Below, one piece after another: positions 56,612 to 64,000 of a stretch of DNA of 64,000 bases. The first letter of the stretch is position 1. Each line of letters starts with the position of its first letter. The notes beneath the pieces are model-generated. The model made no database searches. It saw only the letters and a program-made list of their open reading frames with translations, and was not told the origin of the DNA. The position numbers and the translations under genes are program-made. The DNA is taken from contig CP107049.1 in NCBI GenBank assembly GCA_025736915.1, positions 2,542,001 to 2,606,000 of the forward strand, in the 5' to 3' direction. This DNA comes from Acinetobacter nosocomialis (GTDB lineage: Bacteria > Pseudomonadota > Gammaproteobacteria > Pseudomonadales > Moraxellaceae).

Positions 56612-57418
56612 ATGGATAAATTGCTTAAAATTATGCAAGAGCTACGTGAAAAATGTCCGTGGGATCAACAACAAACCCCAATGTCACTAACTAAATATGC
56701 GATTGAAGAAGCATATGAAGTCGAAGCTGCCATTCGTCAGGGTGATATTGATGAGATTCGAAATGAGTTGGGTGATTTGTTACTACAAGTTGTATTTCAA
56801 TCACAAATGTTTAGTGAGCAAGGGGCATTCAATTTTCAAGATGTAGTTGAGGCAATTAGTGAAAAATTGGTAAGACGTCATCCACATGTTTTTCAAGCTG
56901 ATCAATTTAATAACTTAACACCCGAACAAGTCAGTGAGTTATGGAAACAAATTAAACAACAAGAAAAGCAAGGCAAGCCACAATCGAGATTAGATGAAAT
57001 TAAACATGGGCCAGCACTGTCTCAAGCACAGGAAATTCAAAAAAATGTCGCAAAAGTCGGGTTCGATTTTGAAACAGTAGAAGATGCTTATACAAAACTA
57101 GAAGAAGAACTAGATGAGTTTAAAGAAGCGCTAAAAAATCAAAATATTGATGAAATTCAAGATGAATTTGGCGATTGTCTGTTTTCATTGGTCAATGTAG
57201 GACGTAAACTTAACATTTCAAGTGAAACTTCACTTTTATCGACCATACATAAATTTAGAAGTCGTTTTGCTTTTATTGAAGAGCAAGCCATAAAACAGCA
57301 AAGAACATTAGAAGACATGACCTTGTCCGAGATGGATGAATTGTGGAACCAAGCAAAACGACAATTACAATCAGGGGAAAAACGACATGCGATACAGCAT
57401 GAGACTTTGGAAAAATAA
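56612..57418 (+). CDS. mazG: Nucleoside triphosphate pyrophosphohydrolase MazG
   Basis: Hydrolyses (d)NTPs to NMP and PPi; in E. coli it lowers ppGpp effects. 268 residues from ATG 56612 with GAGGG upstream (a TTG at 56594 adds six). Two tandem MazG repeats, each with an EExxE...EELxD metal motif (EEAYEVEAA/NELGDLLLQV and EEELDEFKEAL/DEFGDCLFSLVN). The first repeat begins with the KCPWDQQQT motif. The comEA-like gene overlaps its 3' end by 32 bases. Confidence 0.94.
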   Translation: MDKLLKIMQELREKCPWDQQQTPMSLTKYAIEEAYEVEAAIRQGDIDEIRNELGDLLLQVVFQSQMFSEQGAFNFQDVVEAISEKLVRRHPHVFQADQFNNLTPEQVSELWKQIKQQEKQGKPQSRLDEIKHGPALSQAQEIQKNVAKVGFDFETVEDAYTKLEEELDEFKEALKNQNIDEIQDEFGDCLFSLVNVGRKLNISSETSLLSTIHKFRSRFAFIEEQAIKQQRTLEDMTLSEMDELWNQAKRQLQSGEKRHAIQHETLEK

Positions 57419-57797
57419 GTGTTTTATTTTAATGATGTTGTGCTTAGGGGGAATTTCACCTTCGGTTTTTGCTCAATCTTTTGACCAGAACTTTCAAGAA
57501 TGGAAGGCTAAACAGCAGATGTACGACCAAAAGTTAAACGTCTCTAAGCCTTCTCATTCTTATGGTTCTAAAAATTCTTATACTAAGAGTTCTAATGACT
57601 CTACAGGGCAAATTCACTTGAATCAGGCTACTGTAAGTGAGTTTCAGCAGTTAAAAGGCGTCGGTGAGAAAAAGGCGCAAGCGATTGTAGAATATAGACA
57701 GAAGAACGGAAGTTTTAAAAATATTGACGAAATTAAAAACGTCAAAGGAATCGGTCCCGCTATTTTTGAAAAAAATAAATCACGTTTAGCCTTATAA
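57387..57797 (+). CDS. ComEA-type helix-hairpin-helix DNA-binding protein
   Basis: 136 residues: signal peptide (about 1-27, ending SVFAQS), a polar linker rich in Ser, Lys and Tyr, and a C-terminal pair of HhH motifs (LKGVGEKKAQAIVEYR and VKGIGPAIFEKNKS). ComEA binds incoming DNA in the periplasm during natural transformation, which Acinetobacter species carry out. The ATG at 57387 (AGGGG upstream) lies inside mazG, so translation may be coupled. A longer frame upstream lacks a signal peptide. Confidence 0.85.
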   Translation: MRYSMRLWKNKCFILMMLCLGGISPSVFAQSFDQNFQEWKAKQQMYDQKLNVSKPSHSYGSKNSYTKSSNDSTGQIHLNQATVSEFQQLKGVGEKKAQAIVEYRQKNGSFKNIDEIKNVKGIGPAIFEKNKSRLAL

Positions 57798-57922
57798 AAG
57801 TTGTGTTCGTCAATTATCATTTCCTGCGCAATCTAAAGAGAATCAAATTGCCCTTTGTGTGTGTTAGAGCTATGATTAGCGACAACTTGTTATTTACGTC
57901 CTGACGTAGGAGACAGCGTCTT

Positions 57923-59386
57923 TTGCAAACCTTGCGAGCGTCAAAATGTGGTTTGTCCACAGCCCAACTTCCTTCTTCGATTTTAGATGTGATCGATAGT
58001 CTGAACAAAGCAGGCTATGAAGCTTATATTGTTGGGGGTGGTGTCCGTGATTTAATGCTAGGACTCAATCCTAAAGATTTCGATGCAGTCACCAATGCAA
58101 CACCTTCTCAAATTAAGGAAGTTTTTGGTCGTCGATGCCGAATTATTGGCCGTCGATTTGAATTGGCACATGTCTATTCAGGGCGTGAGCTAATCGAAGT
58201 TGCTACTTTCCGTGCCCCTCCTAAAAAAGCAGTCACCAATGCTTCAGGCATGATTTTGCGTGACAATAACTGGGGAACCATCGAACAGGACTTTGCTCGA
58301 CGCGATTTTTCTATCAATACGCTTTACTACCAACCACGTAAAGGTATTGTGCTCGATTTTTGTAAAGCAATTGATGATGTCAAAAATAAGACTTTGCGTT
58401 TATTGGGCGACCCTGTACAACGTTTTGAAGAAGATCCGGTGCGGATGCTACGGACGTTACGCTTTGCAGCGAAGTTAAACTTTAAAATTGATCCAGCGAT
58501 TCTCGATATTTTTGATGTTGAGATGACGCAGTTGCTTCGTGATGTTTCTCCGCACCGTTTATACGATGAGTCTCAGAAGCTTTTCACAATGGGTCATTTG
58601 GCACGTGTATTACCAATGCTGATTGAATTTGGCGTGTGGAAACAGCTTTTTGCTGATATTCGCCCAGATTTGACGCCATTTATTCAACGTGCTGCAAAAA
58701 ATACAGATCAACGTATTCAAATTGGTAAAACCATTAACCCTGCATTTTTTTATGCAGTTTTATTGTGGCAGCCATTTTTAGAACGTTGTGACTTTTATTT
58801 AACGAAAGGTGTAGTTCCAGCTGAAGCTCGTGCCCAAGCTGGTTTAGATGTTTTAAAACGTCAAGCCACACGTACAGTCATTCCTCGTTTTGCCGAAACT
58901 TTTATTCGTGAAGTTTGGGAAATGCAAACTCGATTGCTTAATCCAAAGCCACAGCAAATTGAAGCATTGGCAAGCCATGCGCGTTTCCGTGCAGGCTTTG
59001 ACTTCTTATTACTTCGTGAAAAGTCAGGTGATGACACAACACAAGGAATGGGAAGCTGGTGGGATGCTTACCAAGAAATGTCAAATGACGAAAAAGAAGC
59101 TGCGATTAGCCAATATAATCGTCAAAAAGCGAAAAGTCGTCGTAAGGTTGCTGCTGAACCTGTTGAAAACAATAGAGTTGATGCAGAAATTGAGCCTTTG
59201 GTGGATGTTCCAGAGCCTCGAAGCCGTCGTGGCAAGAAAGAACGTGCACGACAAGAGCAGTCTGTTGACCGTTTTATGGAAAAATCTTCCGCATCACAAA
59301 CCAATATGACGAGCGATCACCCAATCTTAAAGCGTAAGCGGGTACAACGTGATTTGAGCCAAGTTATTTTTGGACCTACGCAATGA
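57923..59386 (+). CDS. pcnB: Poly(A) polymerase I
   Basis: Adds 3' poly(A) tails that mark RNAs for decay. 487 residues: nucleotidyltransferase GGGVRDLMLG and DFDAVTNA (the DxD carboxylates), RRDFSINTLYY, the RRMLRTLRFAA-like VRMLRTLRFAAKL, and a basic C-terminal tail. The start is a TTG at 57923 with AGGAG about ten bases upstream. E. coli pcnB likewise starts at a rare codon (AUU) that keeps expression low. The stop overlaps folK by four bases. Confidence 0.9.
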   Translation: MQTLRASKCGLSTAQLPSSILDVIDSLNKAGYEAYIVGGGVRDLMLGLNPKDFDAVTNATPSQIKEVFGRRCRIIGRRFELAHVYSGRELIEVATFRAPPKKAVTNASGMILRDNNWGTIEQDFARRDFSINTLYYQPRKGIVLDFCKAIDDVKNKTLRLLGDPVQRFEEDPVRMLRTLRFAAKLNFKIDPAILDIFDVEMTQLLRDVSPHRLYDESQKLFTMGHLARVLPMLIEFGVWKQLFADIRPDLTPFIQRAAKNTDQRIQIGKTINPAFFYAVLLWQPFLERCDFYLTKGVVPAEARAQAGLDVLKRQATRTVIPRFAETFIREVWEMQTRLLNPKPQQIEALASHARFRAGFDFLLLREKSGDDTTQGMGSWWDAYQEMSNDEKEAAISQYNRQKAKSRRKVAAEPVENNRVDAEIEPLVDVPEPRSRRGKKERARQEQSVDRFMEKSSASQTNMTSDHPILKRKRVQRDLSQVIFGPTQ

Positions 59387-59865
59387 CAGTAACCACATAT
59401 ATTGGCTTAGGAAGTAACCTAGGTGACTCACGCCAAATTTTGTCTGAAGCGATAGCCAAGCTTAAATCTATTGGTGAAGTGAAGGTATCCAAACTGTACC
59501 AAAGCCCACCGATGGGTCCTCAAGATCAACCGAATTATCTAAATGCAGTAGCTCAGCTAAAAACTGAGTTACTTCCGCTTGACTTACTCGACCATTTACA
59601 GCGTTTTGAACAGGAAGCTGGGCGAGTGAGACTCCGTCATTGGGGAGAGCGAACTTTAGATCTTGATCTACTGATTTATGGCAATGAAAAAATACAAAAT
59701 GAGCGCTTAACTGTGCCGCATGTAGGAATCTTGCAACGAGATTTTGTTGTGATTCCTTTATTAGATTTAGACGCTGATTTACATATCGATGATCAGCCAC
59801 TTAAAAATTTAGAACTCTTACAGCAGCCGACGCTGACTGTACTTGCTGATGAGTCTTGGGCTTAA
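59383..59865 (+). CDS. folK: 2-amino-4-hydroxy-6-hydroxymethyldihydropteridine pyrophosphokinase
   Basis: Folate pathway: pyrophosphorylates hydroxymethyl dihydropterin. 160 residues with GLGSNLGD (about 7-14), YQSPPMGPQDQPNYLNAV, and the signature RWGPRTLDLDLL-like HWGERTLDLDLLIYG. Translation is coupled to pcnB (ATGA overlap). The pcnB-folK-panB-panC order also occurs in Pseudomonas. Confidence 0.95.
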   Translation: MTVTTYIGLGSNLGDSRQILSEAIAKLKSIGEVKVSKLYQSPPMGPQDQPNYLNAVAQLKTELLPLDLLDHLQRFEQEAGRVRLRHWGERTLDLDLLIYGNEKIQNERLTVPHVGILQRDFVVIPLLDLDADLHIDDQPLKNLELLQQPTLTVLADESWA

Positions 59866-59908
59866 GCCTGACTTATACGTTCTGCAAACTCCTGTAGAGG
59901 ATACCATC

Positions 59909-60718
59909 ATGATTAGTCTAAGTGACTTAAGAAAATTTAAAGCCGAAGGACGTAAGTTCTCTTGTCTAACTTGTTACGATGCAAGTATGGCAAAAGCAAT
60001 GGAACTTGCTGAAATTGATACTATCTTAATTGGTGATTCTCTTGGAATGGCAATTCAAGGTCGTGACTCAACTTTACCTGTAACTGTTGAAGACATGGCT
60101 TATCATACAGCGGCGGTGCGCCGTGGTAATCAGCATGCATTGATTATGACTGATCTACCATTTATGAGTTATGCCACTTTAAACGATGCTTTGCAGAATG
60201 CGAAAACAGTTATGCAAGCTGGTGCCCAGATGATCAAAATCGAAGGCGGTGCATGGCTAAGTGAAACCGTACAAGTGTTAACACGTAATGGTGTACCTGT
60301 ATGCGTACATTTAGGTTTAACCCCTCAGTCTGTACATGTATTTGGTGGTTATAAACTACAAGCTAGAACCCGTGAAGCTGCTGATCAACTGATTGCTGAC
60401 TGTACGGCTGTGGTTGAAGCTGGAGCGGCGGTACTATTGCTTGAATGCGTTCCAGCACAGTTGGGCCAAGAAATTGCTGAATTATTCCCGAATACTCCTG
60501 TAATTGGTATTGGGGCGGGTAATGCGACTGATGGTCAGGTACTTGTAGTACAAGACATGTTAGGTTTGACATTTGGCAAGGTTGCACGTTTTGTGCGTAA
60601 CTTTATGAAAGAACAATCTGGTGAAACAGCAATTTTAGATGCGTTTAAGGCTTTTCACGCTGCTGTACAGGACCAGTCGTTCCCAGCCAAAGAACATACT
60701 TTCCAAGTTGAGCTGTAA
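59909..60718 (+). CDS. panB: 3-methyl-2-oxobutanoate hydroxymethyltransferase
   Basis: First committed step to pantothenate, using 2-oxoisovalerate from the ilv pathway. 269 residues from ATG 59909, with AGAGG eight bases upstream; a frame from 59843 overlaps folK and is not conserved. LTCYDASMAK, IGDSLGMAIQG (metal-site Asp), KIEGG, and the C-terminal GIGAGNATDGQVLV. panC starts 3 bases after its stop. Confidence 0.95.
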   Translation: MISLSDLRKFKAEGRKFSCLTCYDASMAKAMELAEIDTILIGDSLGMAIQGRDSTLPVTVEDMAYHTAAVRRGNQHALIMTDLPFMSYATLNDALQNAKTVMQAGAQMIKIEGGAWLSETVQVLTRNGVPVCVHLGLTPQSVHVFGGYKLQARTREAADQLIADCTAVVEAGAAVLLLECVPAQLGQEIAELFPNTPVIGIGAGNATDGQVLVVQDMLGLTFGKVARFVRNFMKEQSGETAILDAFKAFHAAVQDQSFPAKEHTFQVEL

Positions 60719-60721
60719 TTC

Positions 60722-61570
60722 ATGAAAACAGAAACCACTATACAAGGCTTAGCTGCTTCTTTAAATCCTGCTAGAGCTGCACGTAAAATCATTGGTTTTG
60801 TCCCAACTATGGGAAATCTACATGAAGGACATCTAACACTTGTTCGTGAAGCGAAAAAGTTATGTGATGTTGTGGTTGTAAGTATCTTCGTGAACCCGAC
60901 CCAATTTGGTCCAGGTGAAGATTTTGATAACTATCCACGTACTTTAGAGCAGGACAGTCGCCTACTTGCTGATGTTGGTTGTGATATTATTTTTGCGCCT
61001 TCAGTTGAGCAAATGTACGGTACACAGCCTCGTTTAACTAACATTAGTGTTAGCCAAATTACGGATGACTTGTGTGGTAGTTCACGTCCGGGACACTTTG
61101 ATGGCGTAGCACTGGTTGTCACAAAACTCTTTAATATTGTACAACCGAATTATGCTTTCTTTGGACAAAAAGATTACCAACAGTTGGCTGTAATTCGCCA
61201 GTTTGTACAAGACTTAAATATTCCATTAGAAGTGATTGGCGTGCCAATTGTTCGTGCGGCAGATGGTTTAGCGCTTAGTTCAAGAAATGGTTATTTGACT
61301 CCTGAACAACGTCAAACTGCACCAGTCATCTATCAAGGTCTAAAGCAAGCTGAAGAGCAATTACACCAAGGTAAAGATTTACAACAAGTCTTGGCGGATT
61401 TAAAAACGCTGTTGACAGACAATGGTTTTGTTGTGGATTATGTGGAAGCTCGTCAGCTGAACTTGTTAGCTGTTTCTCAGTTTGATCGCGATATTGTGTT
61501 ATTTGTCGCGGCCAAGTTGGGCGGAACACGTTTAATTGATAATTTACAAGTTGCCTTTACATCTCAATAA
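60722..61570 (+). CDS. panC: Pantothenate synthetase
   Basis: Joins pantoate and beta-alanine using ATP. 282 residues with [10 protein letters not shown] (HxGH motif, about 30-39), [22 protein letters not shown], and LSSRNGYL (KMSKS-like). Immediately follows panB. Secure. Confidence 0.95.
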   Translation: MKTETTIQGLAASLNPARAARKIIGFVPTMGNLHEGHLTLVREAKKLCDVVVVSIFVNPTQFGPGEDFDNYPRTLEQDSRLLADVGCDIIFAPSVEQMYGTQPRLTNISVSQITDDLCGSSRPGHFDGVALVVTKLFNIVQPNYAFFGQKDYQQLAVIRQFVQDLNIPLEVIGVPIVRAADGLALSSRNGYLTPEQRQTAPVIYQGLKQAEEQLHQGKDLQQVLADLKTLLTDNGFVVDYVEARQLNLLAVSQFDRDIVLFVAAKLGGTRLIDNLQVAFTSQ

Positions 61571-61592
61571 TACATAAAAGGACAGCCATGCC

Positions 61593-62444
61593 ATGAAGCG
61601 TATACTTATCGTGACAGGACAGTCTGGTTCAGGAAAATCTTCAGCTCTTCAGGTATTAGAAGATTTGGGCTATTACTGTATTGATAATTTACCTTTGGCA
61701 TTGCTGCCTGAAATTGTGGCAAAGCTAGATCATGAAAATAATCTTGAACAACTGGCTTTAGGTGTAGATGTCCGAAGTACACGAGCTGATATGCAAGAGT
61801 TCGACCATGTTTTTGAGCAATTACAAAAACATGGTACGGTTGATGTGATTTATCTGACGACACAAGATCAGGATTTGATTGCACGATTTAGTGCCTCGCG
61901 TCGTCCACATCCGTTGGCGAACCGTTTCAAAAGCCTTTTACAATGTATTCATGAAGAAAAGCAGTTGCTGATTCCAATTCAGTTTCGCGCTACCGTTCAT
62001 ATTGATACTACAGATAAAAGTGTTCATGATTTAAAACATATTTTGCTGTCGAAATTAGGGCAGTCAGATAATCTGATTGTTATATTGCAGTCATTTGGTT
62101 ATAAACATGGCATTCCTTTAGATGCCGACTATGTTTTTGACGTACGGCATTTACCAAATCCGCATTGGGATTTAGAATTACGCCGCTTTTCTGGTTTAGA
62201 CGAGCCAGTTAAGCAGTTTTTAGAAGCAAGTCCACAAGCAAACGAAATGTTTGAGGACATACATCACTTCTTAAAAAAATGGTTGCCGGCATTTGCTGAA
62301 GGGCATCGTCACTATATGACGGTTTCAATAGGTTGCACAGGCGGCCAGCATCGTTCAGTTTATATGGTAGATAGACTAAAACAAGCACTTGAGGCAGAAT
62401 GGTCTGTTCAGGTCTTACACAGAGAAATGAAGCACTGGTCATGA
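61593..62444 (+). CDS. rapZ: RNase adapter protein RapZ
   Basis: 283 residues with an N-terminal P-loop [10 protein letters not shown] (about 8-17) and a C-terminal domain ending [16 protein letters not shown] and the QVLHREM segment. In E. coli RapZ recruits RNase E to the GlmZ sRNA to control glucosamine-6-phosphate synthase, but its homologues outside enterics act through unknown targets. It overlaps the NPr gene by four bases, as in the E. coli rpoN operon, though rpoN, hpf and ptsN are not here. Confidence 0.93.
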   Translation: MKRILIVTGQSGSGKSSALQVLEDLGYYCIDNLPLALLPEIVAKLDHENNLEQLALGVDVRSTRADMQEFDHVFEQLQKHGTVDVIYLTTQDQDLIARFSASRRPHPLANRFKSLLQCIHEEKQLLIPIQFRATVHIDTTDKSVHDLKHILLSKLGQSDNLIVILQSFGYKHGIPLDADYVFDVRHLPNPHWDLELRRFSGLDEPVKQFLEASPQANEMFEDIHHFLKKWLPAFAEGHRHYMTVSIGCTGGQHRSVYMVDRLKQALEAEWSVQVLHREMKHWS

Positions 62445-62710
62445 TAGACACAACTGTTGATGTAATTAATAAACTCGGTTTACATGCACGTGCATCAGGA
62501 AAACTGATAGAGGTCACTACGAAGTTTCGTTCATCAATTCAGATTGGTAAGGGCGATCATTTAGTAGATGCAAAGAATATTATGTCGTTACTGATGTTGG
62601 GTGCAGGAAAAGGGACCACTTTACGTTTGGTCATTGATGGCGCTGACGAAGAACAGGCATTAAATGAAGTACAGGCGTTATTCGCCGCAAAATTTTATGA
62701 GGCAGATTAA
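62441..62710 (+). CDS. HPr-like phosphocarrier protein NPr
   Basis: 89 residues from ATG 62441, overlapping the rapZ stop (ATGA). An in-frame ATG at 62399 would extend it into rapZ and is unlikely. H15 lies in [10 protein letters not shown], the phosphorylated histidine of HPr/NPr. Acinetobacter is not known for a broad sugar PTS, so it most likely belongs to the regulatory nitrogen PTS with PtsP and PtsN. Close neighbour of rapZ. Confidence 0.9.
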   Translation: MIDTTVDVINKLGLHARASGKLIEVTTKFRSSIQIGKGDHLVDAKNIMSLLMLGAGKGTTLRLVIDGADEEQALNEVQALFAAKFYEAD

Positions 62711-62712
62711 TC

Positions 62713-63249
62713 GTGGCACGTCGTCCCCAGCGTTATACTGAAGAAGATTTTGATTCTTTAGAAGGACGTGCAAGTAAAACCGAACAGAAAAAAGCAGTTC
62801 AACGTATGGCTGCTTTAGGTGAGCAGTTAGCACAACTTTCTATCAAACAGATTCAAAAACTTCCGGTTGATGAGCGTTTAATTGATGCTCTTTTAGAAGT
62901 CCAGAATATTAGCTCGTTTGAAGCGCGTCGTCGCCAGTTTCAGCGTGTTGGTAAACTCTTGCGTAATGAAGATGAGACCGTCATTTTATCTTATTTGACT
63001 CCTCAACAAGGCGCGAAAAAACAAGCTCAATTGATGCGTTGGGTAGATCGTATGATCGAGCAGGGCGACCCTGCAATTAATGAGTTTAGTAAAATCTATA
63101 ATGCATCTGAACGTCATACTTTGCGTCAGCATGTGTTAAGAATTAACCGTGATAAAACTCAGCAAGTTGCGGAAGCAGATCTTGAAGCATCTAAAGGTAA
63201 GTTTATTAACTACGTGCAGCAAGTCGCTTTATTGTCAGATCAAGGTTAA
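62713..63249 (+). CDS. Ribosome-associated protein DarP (YjgA family)
   Basis: 178 residues starting at GTG 62713, three bases after the NPr stop. Basic N-terminus (MARRPQRYTEEDFDSLEGRASKTEQKK, shown here in part as positions 1-27), an all-helical fold, and the conserved LPVDERLIDAL, RRRQFQRVGKLLRN and KFINYVQQV segments. DarP helps late 50S assembly in E. coli. The terminator follows immediately. Confidence 0.88.
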   Translation: MARRPQRYTEEDFDSLEGRASKTEQKKAVQRMAALGEQLAQLSIKQIQKLPVDERLIDALLEVQNISSFEARRRQFQRVGKLLRNEDETVILSYLTPQQGAKKQAQLMRWVDRMIEQGDPAINEFSKIYNASERHTLRQHVLRINRDKTQQVAEADLEASKGKFINYVQQVALLSDQG

Positions 63250-63263
63250 TACCGTTTTAACTA

Positions 63264-63295
63264 AAAAAAAGCGACGTTAGATACGTCGCTTTTTT
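63264..63295. terminator. Bidirectional terminator after darP
   Basis: AAAAAAGCGACG, loop TTAGATA, CGTCGCTTTTTT. Shared by the convergent acyl-CoA ligase gene. Confidence 0.92.
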
Positions 63296-63309
63296 ATTTC
63301 CGATATTGT

Positions 63310-64000
63310 TTAAACGCGTTCTTTTGCCCATTCACGCAAAATGAATTTTTGCAATTTGCCTGTTGAGGTTTTTGGAATTTCAGTAATCACTACATCTTTG
63401 GGAACTTTAAAACGCGCCAGTTCTTTTTGACAATGTGCAATAATTTCTTCAGGAGTCACTGTAGCGCCTGTTTTTAATTCAATAAATGCACATGGTACTT
63501 CTTGCCAACGTTCATCAGGTTTTGCCACAACAGCCGCCGTTAAAACTGCTGGATGTTTATATAAAACGTCTTCCACCTCTAAAGATGAGATATTTTCTCC
63601 ACCTGAAATAATAATATCTTTGGAGCGGTCAGTGATTTTTGCATAGCCATCTGGGTGGCAAACCGCTAAGTCTCCAGTGTGGAACCAACCGCCCGCAAAA
63701 GCTTCTTCAGTTGCCTTAGGATTTTTTAAATATCCCTTCATGACAATGTTGCCACGGAACATAATTTCTCCCATGGTTTCGCCGTCATTCGGAACGGGCT
63801 GCATCGTCTCAGGGTCTAGTACTCGCATACTATCTTGAAGTGGATAAGGCACACCCTGACGAGAGTGTAGTTGCGCTTGCTCGGTAATGGAGAGATCGCT
63901 CCATCCGGCCTGAGAGGCACAAAGCGCAGATGGCCCATAGGTTTCAGTTAAACCGTAAACGTGGTTGACATTGATTCCAATATTTCGCATACCTTCAATT
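63310..64000 (-). CDS. AMP-binding acyl-CoA synthetase, C-terminal part (cut by window end)
   Basis: The frame is open to the right edge, so only about the last 230 residues are seen. It has the adenylate-forming motifs VYGLTETYGP, GWFHTGDLAV, ITDRSKDIIISGGENIS (hinge) and the C-terminal KTSTGKLQKF lysine motif. The pattern resembles medium-chain fatty-acid-CoA ligases of the AlkK/DitJ type. It would activate a carboxylate to an acyl-AMP and then an acyl-CoA. Exact substrate unknown. Confidence 0.9.
   Translation of the reverse strand, partial: IEGMRNIGINVNHVYGLTETYGPSALCASQAGWSDLSITEQAQLHSRQGVPYPLQDSMRVLDPETMQPVPNDGETMGEIMFRGNIVMKGYLKNPKATEEAFAGGWFHTGDLAVCHPDGYAKITDRSKDIIISGGENISSLEVEDVLYKHPAVLTAAVVAKPDERWQEVPCAFIELKTGATVTPEEIIAHCQKELARFKVPKDVVITEIPKTSTGKLQKFILREWAKERV

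Overview
The window is ordinary chromosome of an Acinetobacter species, most likely of the A. baumannii/calcoaceticus group. The call rests on low GC, gammaproteobacterial protein sequences, transhydrogenase split into three genes (pntAA-pntAB-pntB), a MacAB-TolC operon, and a BarA/GacS-type kinase beside cysM, rlmD, relA and mazG. Genus is fairly secure from gene content and style; species is not. No rRNA, convincing tRNA, CRISPR array, complete insertion sequence or prophage is visible. Starts were moved downstream of the longest possible ORF wherever an ATG with a better ribosome-binding site or a clean signal peptide was present.

Layout. 1-1.5 kb: tail of an aryl-polyene/fatty-acid-like cluster (ketosynthase end, small secreted protein, phosphopantetheinyl transferase). 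1.5-6.4 kb: secB-grxC-rhodanese, rsgA, orn, a Bax-inhibitor-1 protein, fabI. 6.4-11.2 kb: macA-macB-tolC-like efflux operon. 11.3-15.5 kb: leuS-lptE-holA. 16.5-19.8 kb: ilvI-ilvH-ilvC. 20.3-22.3 kb: MHYT-GGDEF-EAL protein. 22.3-25.5 kb: a GC-rich, heavily folded intergenic block, two convergent TetR paralogues and a haem-oxygenase-like protein. 25.7-34.1 kb: prfC, two RsiV-like envelope proteins, tatD, acnA, tcdA. 34.1-39.9 kb: more accessory in character (LysR, a CHAP-like amidase with no signal peptide, dusA, and an EamA-RidA-MFS set). 40.1-43 kb: pntAA-pntAB-pntB. 43-47.1 kb: SDR, rsfS, and a hyi / hydroxyacid dehydrogenase / crotonase run. 47.2-57.8 kb: gacS divergent from cysM-exonuclease-rlmD-relA, then mazG-comEA. 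57.9-63.3 kb: pcnB-folK-panB-panC-rapZ-npr-darP. The window ends inside an acyl-CoA ligase gene.

How the genes work together: much of the window is housekeeping for translation and ribosome quality control (leuS, prfC, rsgA, rsfS, darP, rlmD, dusA, tcdA, orn, pcnB, relA), export and envelope (secB, lptE, fabI, macAB-tolC), branched-chain amino acid, cysteine, folate and pantothenate synthesis, and NADPH/NADH balance. panB uses an ilv-pathway product (2-oxoisovalerate), so ilvIHC and panBC are metabolically linked. Global regulators are GacS, RelA and the c-di-GMP enzyme.

The most unusual material is between genes. (1) 22.47-22.73 kb is a GC-rich block with an 11-bp closing stem, several internal hairpins and a switch-like arrangement over a ribosome-binding site; it looks like an undescribed structured RNA. 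(2) The 3' end of ilvC is present twice, 135 bp apart, with only synonymous differences, separated by two perfect hairpins. (3) 33.04-33.25 kb carries four successive hairpins and looks like a dispersed repeat. (4) The orphan amidase at 35.3-35.8 kb resembles a secreted effector.
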